Source of the DNA: PALSA-1004 sp046596405
GTDB lineage: Bacteria; Pseudomonadota; Gammaproteobacteria; Burkholderiales; SG8-41
Reading direction: 5' to 3'
DNA: 13,854 bases
Assembly: GCA_046596405.1 (NCBI GenBank)
Contig: JBKJMN010000177.1
Location: forward strand, 1 to 13,854
The notes beneath the pieces were generated by a model. The model was not told the DNA's origin, did not search any database, and was given only the letters and a program-made list of their open reading frames with translations. A program made the position numbers and the translations under genes. This document shows, piece by piece, positions 1 to 6,822 of the stretch. Position 1 is the first letter of the stretch, and every line of letters begins with the position of its first letter.

Positions 1-210
1 ACGGCGATGCTCGCGATGATGGGCTTGATGCCGATGGCGTTGTCGCACGACATCGGTTCGGAAACGCAGAAGCCGCTCGCGATCGTGGTGATCGGCGGAC
101 TTATCACCGCGACGCTGCTGACCTTGATCGTGCTGCCGACGCTGTACGTGCTGTTCGAGCGAAAAGGCCGGCGCGCGCGGAAACCCCATGCGCCCGCGCC
201 CGTCGACTAA
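1..210 (+). CDS. CzcA/CusA-family RND metal efflux pump, C-terminal fragment (5' truncated by window edge)
   Basis: Only the last 69 codons are present; the reading frame is open from base 1, so the gene starts outside the window. The visible part covers the last transmembrane helices of an RND inner-membrane pump. GSETQKPLAIVVIGG is the conserved stretch before the final helix of CzcA/CusA (HME-RND) proteins, followed by a hydrophobic helix ending in LPTLYVLFE and a short basic tail. These pumps form proton-driven trimers that export divalent or monovalent metal cations from periplasm and cytoplasm. The same C-terminal pattern recurs in the complete pump at 1597-4713 (GSETQRPFAVVIVGG), so two related pumps lie in tandem. 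The family is fairly sure; the metal cannot be told from this fragment. Confidence 0.85.
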   Translation, partial: TAMLAMMGLMPMALSHDIGSETQKPLAIVVIGGLITATLLTLIVLPTLYVLFERKGRRARKPHAPAPVD

Positions 211-352
211 CGCCCCGGCCCGGCCGCTTTATCGCACGTAAGCGTAGCGTAAGCCGCGCGCCTTATTCTGCCGCCGAGCTGAAGCCGGATGCGGTGGAAA
301 AACCATTGTTCGAATTGATCGCCGCCGCGATCCGCTCTGAAGCCATGCCATT

Positions 353-373
353 CGCATACGAAAAAGGTATGCG
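353..373. repeat. Perfect 7-bp inverted repeat (operator dyad or hairpin) upstream of the adaptor gene
   Basis: CGCATAC (353-359) and GTATGCG (367-373) are exact reverse complements separated by GAAAAAG. The 21-bp dyad lies 53 nt before the GTG start of the czcB-like gene. It could be a regulator binding site or an RNA hairpin. There is no T-run after it, so a terminator is unlikely. Confidence 0.5.
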
Positions 374-382
374 TGCCTGTCG

Positions 383-400
383 GCCGGCGATTTCGCCGGC
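383..400. repeat. GC-rich stem-loop upstream of the adaptor gene
   Basis: GCCGGCG (383-389) pairs with CGCCGGC (394-400) across an ATTT loop, a very stable 7-bp stem. It sits 9 nt after the dyad at 353-373 and 25 nt before the GTG start. No T-run follows on the plus strand. Together the two hairpins fill much of the spacer between the two RND pump genes. Confidence 0.5.
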
Positions 401-425
401 TATCTGATTCGAGGCCGCCTTCAAA

Positions 426-1583
426 GTGAAAACCCGCCCGGCTGTTGTTGCTGCGCTCACCGTAGCGCTCGTCGTTGCCGCGGGATTAACCCTCGTGCAG
501 TATCACGGCCGCAACGGCGAACCGATAGTTCAGGCCTCCGCCCCGGCGCAGCTCAACGCGCGGGAGTTGCGCTTCCCCGCGGACTCGGCGCAGTTGACCT
601 TTATCAAGGTCCAGGCCGTGGAGGCTTTGCCGGAGCCGCTGCTCGAACCGCTGAGCGCGCGCCTTGCCTACGATGAGAACCACACCGTGCGCGTGAGCTC
701 GCCGATCGCGGGCCGCGTGACGCGCATCTTCGCGGAGCCCGGCGACCGCGTCAGCGTTGGACAAAACCTGGTCGCGCTTGATGCGCCGGATTTCGCGAGC
801 GCCGCTGCGGACGTCGCCAAATCGCGCGCCGATCTGCAGTTGAAACAGAAGGCGTATGCGCGAACCCAGGAATTGTTCCAGGCCGAAGTCGTCGCGAGAA
901 AGGAACTCGACTCGACGGAAAGCGATCTGCGCCAGTCCGAGGCCGAGCACAACCGCGCGCGCATGCGTCTGCGCAATCTCGACCCGAACTCAAATGCAGT
1001 GGCTGCCGGCGGTTACGCGCTGCGATCGCCGATTGCGGGCGTCGTGGCGGAGCGCACGGTGAATCCCGGTTCCGAGGTCAGGCCCGACGCGCCTAATCCA
1101 CTGTTCGTGATCACCGACATCTCGCACCTGTGGGTGATCGTCGACCTGCCCGAGCGCAGCCTGGGTGTGCTCCGCGTCGGGCAGGCGGTTGAGGTCGAAG
1201 TTGACGCGTATCCGGACCGGCGTTTTCCGGCGCGCGTCGCGGCCGTCGGCGCGGTGCTCGATCCGGCGACGCGGCGCGTGCAGGTGCGCGGCGTAATGGA
1301 AAATCCGAACGGCCTGCTCAAGCCGGAAATGTACGCGCGGGTGACGCCGCTTGCCGACTCGGGCGCCAAACTGCCGCGGGTTCCCAATTCAGCCTTGCTC
1401 ACGATCGGGCTTTACAGCTTCTTGTTCGTCGAGAAGGAGCCGGGGCTCTTTGAGCGACGCAAGGTCACGCTCGGCTTGCAGGGCCGCAGTGAAACCTACG
1501 TCAAGCACGGCCTGGCCGGCGGCGAACGCGTCGTGACCGCGGGCGCCTTGCTGCTTAATTCCGAACTCGGCGGCGTCGAGTAA
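426..1583 (+). CDS. RND efflux periplasmic adaptor subunit (CzcB/CusB-like membrane fusion protein)
   Basis: A 385-residue adaptor that bridges an inner-membrane RND pump to an outer-membrane channel. Residues 5-25 are a hydrophobic N-terminal anchor or signal. Residues 88-123 form the first half of the lipoyl/barrel-sandwich domain (SSPIAGRVTRIFAEPGDRVS). About 124-190 is the alanine/arginine-rich coiled-coil hairpin. Residues 197-232 are the second lipoyl half (LRSPIAGVVAERTVNPGSEV), about 235-305 the beta-barrel ending in the family signature GLLKPEMYARV, and 316-385 the membrane-proximal domain. The length fits the family. The start is GTG with a weak GAGG (411-414) 11 nt upstream. The stop is 13 nt before the pump gene at 1597, so the two are almost certainly co-transcribed. 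No methionine-rich or histidine-rich metal-binding extension is visible, so the metal is not predictable. Confidence 0.92.
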   Translation: MKTRPAVVAALTVALVVAAGLTLVQYHGRNGEPIVQASAPAQLNARELRFPADSAQLTFIKVQAVEALPEPLLEPLSARLAYDENHTVRVSSPIAGRVTRIFAEPGDRVSVGQNLVALDAPDFASAAADVAKSRADLQLKQKAYARTQELFQAEVVARKELDSTESDLRQSEAEHNRARMRLRNLDPNSNAVAAGGYALRSPIAGVVAERTVNPGSEVRPDAPNPLFVITDISHLWVIVDLPERSLGVLRVGQAVEVEVDAYPDRRFPARVAAVGAVLDPATRRVQVRGVMENPNGLLKPEMYARVTPLADSGAKLPRVPNSALLTIGLYSFLFVEKEPGLFERRKVTLGLQGRSETYVKHGLAGGERVVTAGALLLNSELGGVE

Positions 1584-1596
1584 CTGCGGCTCAGCG

Positions 1597-4500
1597 ATGC
1601 TCGACCGCCTCATTACGTTTGCGCTGCAGCAGCGCGTGTTCATGCTGGCGCTCGCCGTAGCGCTGTCGATTTCAGGCTGGTATGCGTGGCGCAACCTGCC
1701 GATCGAAGCGTTTCCCGACGTCCAGGACGTCCAGGTCCAAATCATCACCCAGGTTCCGGGCCAGGCGCCGGAAGAAGTCGAGCGCTCGGTGACGCTGCCG
1801 ATCGAACGCGAAATGAGCGGCGTGCCGCGCATGACGCAACTGCGCTCGGTCTCTATCACAGGGCTGTCGGTGGTGACTCTGACTTTCGCCGACCGCACCG
1901 ACGATTACTTCGCGCGCCAGCAGGTGCTCGAAAAACTAGGCAACGTCACTTTGCCTTCGAATGTCCAGGCGACGCTCGCACCGCTCACGAACGCAGTGGG
2001 CGAGATTTTCCGCTACGTAATCATGGCGCCGACCGAAATGCCACTCACCGAAGTGCGCGCGCTGCAGGACTGGACGCTGAAACCGGCGTTGCGCCGCACG
2101 CCGGGCGTAGCTGACATCGTAAGTTTTGGCGGGCTGGTCAAGGAATACCAGGTCCGGGTCAACCCCTTCCTGCTGCGCAAGTACGCGATCACGATCGACC
2201 AGCTCGGGCAGGCGCTCACCAACAACAGCGCCAACACGGGCGGCGGGTTGCTCAAGCGCGGCGACGAAGCGCTCGTGATACGCGGCATCGGGTTGTTTTC
2301 GAGCATCGAGGACATCCGCCGCGTCGTGGTCGCGTCGCGCGGCGGCCGGCCGATCCAGGTCGGCGATCTCGCGCGCGTGGAAATCGGCGGGCGGCCGCGC
2401 TCGGGCATCGTCGCTTTCAACGACCGCGACAACGTCGTGCAGGCCATCGTGCAGATGACCAAGGGGCAAAACGCGACCAAGGTCGTCGACGACCTGAAGC
2501 TGGAAATCGAAAAAGTCTCGGCGCGCCTGCCACCGGGTGTGAGCATCGTTCCGTATTACGACCGCACCGATCTCGTGCGCCATACCGTGCACACCGTCAC
2601 CGAAAACCTGGCGGTCGGGGCGGCGCTGGTCGTCGCGATCCTGATGATCTTCCTGCGCAACTGGTATGCGGCGCTCGCGGTGGCGACCGTGATTCCGCTG
2701 TCATTGCTGTTCGCGTTCGTGCTGATGGATGCGCGTGGGATCGGCGCCAACCTGATTTCGCTGGGTTCGGTCGACTTCGGCATCATCATCGACAGTGCCG
2801 TCGTGCTGGTCGAAGCGCTGATGGTGAAGCTCGCGGTGGGCGCCGCCGAGCACAATCCTACGCACAGCGGCTACGCGTGGCGCCTGCATACGCTCAAAAA
2901 TACCGCGCTCGAGCTCGGCCGGCCGATCCTGTTCTCGAAGGCGATCATCATTCTCGCCTTCATGCCGATTTTCACTTTTCAGAGGGTCGAGGGAAAAATT
3001 TTCTCGCCGATGGCTTTCACGCTGTCATTCGCGCTGCTCGGCGCGATCCTGATGACGCTCACGCTGGTGCCAGCCCTGCTGAGCTACGCGCTGCACAAGC
3101 GCGATCTCGCCGAGAAACACAGCGCCTGGATGCACAACCTGCAGGAGCGCTACCGCCGGGTGCTGGCTTGGGCGGGGCAGCGCCGCGTAGTGGTAGTCGC
3201 GGCCTCGGTCGCCATGCTCGCGGTGGCGCTCGTGCTCGCGCCGCGCCTGGGCAGCGAGTTTCTGCCCAAGCTCGATGAAGGCAACATCTGGCTCACGATC
3301 ACGCTGCCGCCGTCGACCGCGATCGACCGCACCAAAGAAGTCGAGCGCGAGGTGCGCCGCATCCTCAAAAGCTATCCCGAAGTGAACAACGTCATCACTC
3401 AGGTCGGGCGCCCGGACGACGGCACCGACCCGAAAGGCCCCAACAACCTTGAAGTCATGGCCGACCTCACGCCGCGCGAGACCTGGCGTTTCAAGAGCAA
3501 GGACGCGATGGTGGCGGACATGACGCGCAAAATCCGCGCGATGCCGGGCGTGCCAACCAACTTTTCGCAGGTGATCGAAGACAACCTGAACGAGGCGCTG
3601 TCGGGCGCCAAGGGCGAGATCGTGGTCAAGATCTTCGGCCCCGACCTGCAGATCCTAGAAGACAAGAGCGAGCAGGTCGTCGGCGTGCTGGCGTCCATCC
3701 AGGGCGCGGCCGACGTCGGCGCGTTCAAGATCGGCGGCCAGACCGAGCTGACGGTCGCGCTCGACCGCACGCGCATGGCGCGCTACGGCATCAATATCAG
3801 CGACGTCAACAACACGATCCAGGTCGCGTTCGCGTCGAGCACCGTGAACGCGTTTTACGACGGCGACCGGCGTTTCGACGTGACCATCCGCATCGACGAG
3901 GAGTTCCGCGATGCGGTCGACGACGTGGCGGACCTGCCGATCGCGTTGCCGGGCGGCGCAGGCACCACGATTCCGCTCGGCTTCATCGCCGACGTCGCGG
4001 TGAAGCAGGGCGCCGGGCGCGTGTCGCGCGAGGCCGGCGGGCGCAACGTCGCGGTCAAGGCGAACCTGCTGGGCCGCGACCAGGGCAGCTTTGTCGCCGA
4101 GGCTATGGAAAAAGTGAACGCGAAGGTCAAGCTGCCGCCCGGTTATTACATGACGTGGGGCGGGCAGTTCGAGAACCAGCAGCGCGCGCTGGCGCGCCTG
4201 AAGATTATCATCCCGATTTCGGTCTTCCTGATATTCGTGCTGCTCTTCTGGGCGTTCGGTTCGATCGGGCAGGCGATTCTCGTCCTGCTGATGGTGCCGT
4301 TCACGCTGATCGGCGGGCTCGCAGGGCTCGCGGTGGCAGGCCTGCACCTTTCGGTGTCGGCGGCGGTCGGCTTCATCGCGGTCGCGGGCATTTCCGTGCA
4401 GAACGGCGTCATCATGGTCGAGCAGTTCGCGGAGACCATGCGCAACGGCAAGAGCCTCGCCGAGGCGGTGCGCGAGGGCGCGGTATCGCGGCTGCGGCCG

Positions 4501-4713
4501 ATCATCATGACGGCCCTCATGGCCGGGCTCGGGCTGTTGCCCGCGGCATTGTCGAGCGGTATCGGCTCGGAGACGCAGCGCCCGTTCGCAGTGGTTATCG
4601 TCGGCGGCATCGTTTCGGCGACGCTGTTCACGTTGCTGTTGCTACCGATGCTGTTTCCGTTGTTCGCCGATAAGCGCCGCGCCAGCGCTGAGGATGAAGA
4701 CTTCGTAGCATAA
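1597..4713 (+). CDS. CzcA/CusA-family heavy-metal RND efflux pump (complete)
   Basis: A 1038-residue inner-membrane proton/metal antiporter, full length for HME-RND proteins. TM1 is at about 8-30, followed by the typical porter start (FPDVQDVQVQIITQVPG, with EEVERSVTLPIE). TM2-6 cover about 335-500, the second porter domain about 560-860 and TM8-12 about 868-1028. TM4 holds the acidic motif of metal-exporting RNDs: D393-F-G, D399 and E406, the spacing of the essential proton-relay residues D402, D408 and E415 in Cupriavidus CzcA. At 663-668 the sequence reads NLNEAL, closer to CzcA (DELL) than to the methionine-bearing site of the Cu/Ag pump CusA, which favours divalent cations over copper; this is inference. 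It forms a unit with the adaptor at 426-1583. No outer-membrane factor is visible. Confidence 0.94.
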   Translation: MLDRLITFALQQRVFMLALAVALSISGWYAWRNLPIEAFPDVQDVQVQIITQVPGQAPEEVERSVTLPIEREMSGVPRMTQLRSVSITGLSVVTLTFADRTDDYFARQQVLEKLGNVTLPSNVQATLAPLTNAVGEIFRYVIMAPTEMPLTEVRALQDWTLKPALRRTPGVADIVSFGGLVKEYQVRVNPFLLRKYAITIDQLGQALTNNSANTGGGLLKRGDEALVIRGIGLFSSIEDIRRVVVASRGGRPIQVGDLARVEIGGRPRSGIVAFNDRDNVVQAIVQMTKGQNATKVVDDLKLEIEKVSARLPPGVSIVPYYDRTDLVRHTVHTVTENLAVGAALVVAILMIFLRNWYAALAVATVIPLSLLFAFVLMDARGIGANLISLGSVDFGIIIDSAVVLVEALMVKLAVGAAEHNPTHSGYAWRLHTLKNTALELGRPILFSKAIIILAFMPIFTFQRVEGKIFSPMAFTLSFALLGAILMTLTLVPALLSYALHKRDLAEKHSAWMHNLQERYRRVLAWAGQRRVVVVAASVAMLAVALVLAPRLGSEFLPKLDEGNIWLTITLPPSTAIDRTKEVEREVRRILKSYPEVNNVITQVGRPDDGTDPKGPNNLEVMADLTPRETWRFKSKDAMVADMTRKIRAMPGVPTNFSQVIEDNLNEALSGAKGEIVVKIFGPDLQILEDKSEQVVGVLASIQGAADVGAFKIGGQTELTVALDRTRMARYGINISDVNNTIQVAFASSTVNAFYDGDRRFDVTIRIDEEFRDAVDDVADLPIALPGGAGTTIPLGFIADVAVKQGAGRVSREAGGRNVAVKANLLGRDQGSFVAEAMEKVNAKVKLPPGYYMTWGGQFENQQRALARLKIIIPISVFLIFVLLFWAFGSIGQAILVLLMVPFTLIGGLAGLAVAGLHLSVSAAVGFIAVAGISVQNGVIMVEQFAETMRNGKSLAEAVREGAVSRLRPIIMTALMAGLGLLPAALSSGIGSETQRPFAVVIVGGIVSATLFTLLLLPMLFPLFADKRRASAEDEDFVA

Positions 4714-4753
4714 TGCATTCACGGTCGCCGTCGGCGCCGTCACGGAGGAAGCC

Positions 4754-4951
4754 ATGTCGCCTGTATTTCGCAAGGAACAACGCCATCTGACTGCGGACGA
4801 GCGCAACCAGGTCAACACGCTCAAACAGATTGCCGAGGACCTGCACGACATCATCGACATGCTGCCGCCCTCGCGGTCGCGCGACCTGGCGAAGATCAAG
4901 CTCGAGGAATGCGTGATGTGGTCGGTCAAGTCGATTTCAGACGGTCTTTGA
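4754..4951 (+). CDS. Acb2/Tad1-like hairpin-domain small protein (putative cyclic-nucleotide sponge)
   Basis: A 65-residue soluble helical protein. Residues 13-37 form an amphipathic helix (ADERNQVNTLKQIAEDLHDI) and residues 42-62 a second one. After the turn (PPSRSRD) comes RDLAKIKLEECVMWSVKSI, which matches the recurrent pattern R-x-L-A-x-x-K-L-E-E-A-x-M-W-A-x-K of the Acb2/Tad1 family. In phages Acb2 binds the cyclic di- and trinucleotides of CBASS and Tad1 binds Thoeris gcADPR signals, blocking effector activation. The start is firm: GGAGGA at 4744-4749, four nt before ATG. It lies 40 nt behind the RND pump and no gene follows for about 800 nt. No phage genes are nearby, so it may be a domesticated homologue or a phage remnant. 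Family membership is from the eye-read motif; ligand binding is not shown. Confidence 0.7.
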   Translation: MSPVFRKEQRHLTADERNQVNTLKQIAEDLHDIIDMLPPSRSRDLAKIKLEECVMWSVKSISDGL

Positions 4952-5092
4952 AGTGTTTTCCATGACAGGCGGAAGCGCTGACGCAAACTGCCGGTTCATT
5001 CCCGCTTTTGCATTAATGCGATACGCCTGTCCTGGTTGGACTCCATCAGCGAGCGATAGCGAGTGTCCGAAACAGTAAGAGCGACGCCGATT

Positions 5093-5098
5093 TATAAT
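5093..5098 (+). promoter_or_regulatory. Candidate -10 box (TATAAT) in the long intergenic region
   Basis: A perfect TATAAT followed by GCGCGCG, eight nt before the ATG of the short ORF at 5106. No good TTGACA-like -35 is found 16-18 nt upstream, so it is a half-supported promoter. If active, it would make a leaderless or nearly leaderless transcript of the short ORF, or a small RNA. Confidence 0.35.
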
Positions 5099-5105
5099 GC
5101 GCGCG

Positions 5106-5225
5106 ATGCAACATTTCGAGCAGGATCGACGTCTGCACCACCAACGTGGAACAGACGATGAAAATGAACCGGTCCTGTTTGTCGAGAAGGTTATCGAAAG
5201 AATTAAAAGGTTCGACAAAAAATAA
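5106..5225 (+). CDS. Short ORF, 39 residues, unrecognised
   Basis: ATG at 5106 to TAA at 5223-5225. The peptide is hydrophilic, with a C-terminal half (VLFVEKVIERIKRFDKK) that looks like a charged amphipathic helix rather than random GC-rich translation. There is no Shine-Dalgarno sequence, but a TATAAT box ends eight nt upstream. It may be a true small protein, a fragment of a decayed gene, or chance. I do not recognise it. Confidence 0.25.
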   Translation: MQHFEQDRRLHHQRGTDDENEPVLFVEKVIERIKRFDKK

Positions 5226-5252
5226 AATGCAATTGACATGCGAAAATTCCGG

Positions 5253-5272
5253 CGCGGCAGCCGGATGCCGCG
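5253..5272. repeat. Stem-loop in the long intergenic region
   Basis: CGCGGCA (5253-5259) pairs perfectly with TGCCGCG (5266-5272) across the loop GCCGGA. On the minus strand a TTTT run follows about five nt after the stem, so it could weakly terminate minus-strand transcription. It also separates the two short plus-strand ORFs. Confidence 0.4.
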
Positions 5273-5278
5273 AATAAA

Positions 5279-5452
5279 ATGATGGCAGTCGCACGTCGCT
5301 CGCTGAACCAAATCGAAAGCGATCTGCTGGTCGTGCACGCGGCCGATGATGAAACTCCGGCACCCAGAAATTCGCGGCAAATTCTCGATCACGAAAACGA
5401 CCGCAAATACAGAAAGCTCGCCAATCGGTCACGGCTGCGGGATCGCCGCTAA
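5279..5452 (+). CDS. Short ORF, 57 residues, unrecognised
   Basis: Tandem ATG codons at 5279 and 5282 open a frame that ends with TAA at 5450-5452. The product is hydrophilic and ends in a strongly basic tail (DRKYRKLANRSRLRDRR), which would suit nucleic-acid binding, but basic tails also arise by chance. No ribosome binding site is visible. It lies on the opposite strand to equally unconvincing longer frames, so coding status is open. Confidence 0.2.
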   Translation: MMAVARRSLNQIESDLLVVHAADDETPAPRNSRQILDHENDRKYRKLANRSRLRDRR

Positions 5453-5502
5453 AACTGGCGAAGGTCGCTACCTTTCTCCTTGATGCAGATCACACAGCTT
5501 CA

Positions 5503-5573
5503 AAACTTTGGAAGACGCAGCAGTCGATTTGAGACGGTGACGGCTCGATTTGACAGCATAAAAGCCTGATTTC
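5503..5573 (+). repeat. 21-bp-phased short direct repeats
   Basis: TCGATTTGA occurs at 5524-5532 and again at 5545-5553, exactly 21 bp apart. The core GATTT recurs a third time at 5568-5572 with the same period, and TTTG at 5507-5510 extends the phase one step upstream. A 21-bp period is two helical turns, so all copies face the same side of the DNA. This fits iterated regulator half-sites or bent DNA, about 175-240 nt before the pbpG start. Confidence 0.4.
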
Positions 5574-5705
5574 GGGTCATCGCGCGGGTCCAATCTGCGT
5601 TATTGTCTAAACCAGCGCAGTTAAGCCATTATTTCAATTCCCAAGTTACATTTAGTACCTTTCCCTAATCCTTGATTTTTGTTATGTTATCGGCTTCGAA
5701 GATCC

Positions 5706-5728
5706 TGCCGTCCCGGTTTGGGGCGGCA
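5706..5728 (+). promoter_or_regulatory. Leader stem-loop just upstream of the pbpG ribosome binding site
   Basis: TGCCGTCCC (5706-5714) pairs with GGGGCGGCA (5720-5728) over a five-base loop GGTTT, giving nine pairs with one T-G wobble. It ends four nt before the AGAGG ribosome binding site (5733-5737). No T-run follows, so it is not a classical terminator. A stem placed this way in a leader could modulate ribosome access or stabilise the mRNA. Confidence 0.5.
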
Positions 5729-5746
5729 ACCAAGAGGACACCGCCA

Positions 5747-6712
5747 ATGAATAAGAAGACGTCACTTTTGGCAGCTTGTGCGCTTGGCGCGTTCGCTTTG
5801 AGTGTCATGCCGGCGGTAGCGCATGCAGTCGAAGGCAAATCCCGCGTCAGCGTCAAATATCCGGTCAAGTCGTCTGCCCGCAAGTCGCCGCGCGTGCATC
5901 GGGCCGCGAGCGCCCGCCATCACGAAGAGCCTGTGACAATTAACGGTTCGCCTAATCTGAAATCTTCCGCCGCGCTGATCGTCGATCTCGCCGACGGCCG
6001 CACGATCTACGGCAAGAACACGCAGAACAAAGCGCCGATCGCGTCGATTACCAAGCTGATGACCTCGATGGTCGTGCTCGACGCGCAGCTGCCGCCCGAC
6101 GAAACCATCTACATCGACGCGGCGGATTACGATTCGATCAAGCACACGGGCTCGCGATTAGGCATGGGCACCGGCCTGTCGCGGCGCGAAATGCTGCGCC
6201 TCGCGCTGATGTCCTCCGAAAATCGCGCGGCCGCGGCCTTGAGCCGCGCCTATCCGGGCGGTACGCCGGCGTTCGTCGCGGCGATGAACCGCAAGGCGGT
6301 CGAACTGGCGATGCACAACACTCATTTCGTCGATTCGACCGGCTTGTCGAGCAACAATGTCTCGACCGCCGAAGACCTCGTGAAGATGGTCAAAGGCGCG
6401 TACGATTACCCGCTGATCCGCGAATTCACGACGACCTCAGCGCACGAAGTCGAGACCGCGGCCGGGCGCAGTCTGCAATTCCGCAATTCGAACGGCCTGG
6501 TCCGCAACGCGAATTCCACGTGGGAAATCGGCCTGTCAAAAACCGGGTATATCAGCGAGGCCGGGCGTTGCCTGGTCATGCAAGCCAAGATCGCGGCGCG
6601 GCCCGTCATCATCATTCTGCTCGATTCGTGGGGCAAGCAGACCCGTACCGCCGACGCCAACCGCATCAAGAAGTGGCTTGAGACCAAGGTGGACCGCAAG
6701 CCCGTCGGTTAA
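5747..6712 (+). CDS. pbpG: D-alanyl-D-alanine endopeptidase, PBP7/PbpG type (peptidase S11)
   Basis: A 321-residue periplasmic penicillin-binding protein that cleaves D-Ala-meso-DAP cross-links in peptidoglycan. Residues 1-27 are a Sec signal peptide (MNKKTSLLAAC..., cut near AHA). Residues 30-65 form a linker rich in Lys, Arg and His. The S11 domain follows with all three active-site motifs: S100-I-T-K103 (nucleophile and general base), S157-E-N159, and K265-T-G267. PNLKSSAALIVDL before the SxxK and NSTWEIGLSKTG are typical of PbpG, and the length fits (E. coli PBP7 is about 310). The start was set at 5747, not at the upstream in-frame codon 5672, because AGAGG lies nine nt before this ATG and the signal peptide begins here. 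It is transcribed alone, with 110 nt to the next gene. Confidence 0.92.
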   Translation: MNKKTSLLAACALGAFALSVMPAVAHAVEGKSRVSVKYPVKSSARKSPRVHRAASARHHEEPVTINGSPNLKSSAALIVDLADGRTIYGKNTQNKAPIASITKLMTSMVVLDAQLPPDETIYIDAADYDSIKHTGSRLGMGTGLSRREMLRLALMSSENRAAAALSRAYPGGTPAFVAAMNRKAVELAMHNTHFVDSTGLSSNNVSTAEDLVKMVKGAYDYPLIREFTTTSAHEVETAAGRSLQFRNSNGLVRNANSTWEIGLSKTGYISEAGRCLVMQAKIAARPVIIILLDSWGKQTRTADANRIKKWLETKVDRKPVG

Positions 6713-6822
6713 CCGCGTTCCCCGTCCACGTAATTGCGCCAGGCCCGGTCGTGGCCGCCTGACATGCGTACCCCGTCGGCGCCATCGCAGCATCTACCCG
6801 AATCTTAATTTCCGAGCGCTCT

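Larger units (their letters stand above)
4952..5746. other. Long intergenic region, no confident gene
   Basis: About 795 nt between the Acb2-like gene and the pbpG-like gene. Base composition drops visibly (A/T-rich runs such as those at 5200-5240 and 5610-5690). Overlapping minus-strand frames of 128 and 151 codons exist but carry no recognisable domain, no ribosome binding site and atypical composition. Supported contents, listed separately, are a TATAAT box (5093-5098), two short plus-strand ORFs (5106-5225, 5279-5452), a hairpin (5253-5272), 21-bp-phased repeats (5503-5573) and a leader hairpin before pbpG (5706-5728). It could be a decayed gene or a regulatory/small-RNA region. Confidence 0.6.

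Noticed and set aside
383..400. GC-rich hairpin as a rho-independent terminator of the first pump gene
   Set aside because: No T-run follows on the plus strand, and it is nearly 200 nt past the stop codon.
263..460. 65-codon minus-strand frame over the spacer and the start of the adaptor gene
   Set aside because: It overlaps the adaptor start, has no supporting ribosome binding site, and resembles random low-complexity Ala/Ser sequence.
4937..5432. Overlapping minus-strand frames of 128 and 151 codons in the intergenic region
   Set aside because: There is no ribosome binding site, no recognisable domain and odd composition; one has a hydrophobic stretch, so a decayed membrane protein is not fully excluded.
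5550..5555. Perfect TTGACA taken as a -35 box
   Set aside because: No -10-like hexamer occurs 16-18 nt downstream; the sequence there is GC-rich (CGGGTC).
6740..6761. Short inverted repeat CAGGC/GCCTG after pbpG as a terminator
   Set aside because: The stem has only five pairs with a long loop and no T-run follows.
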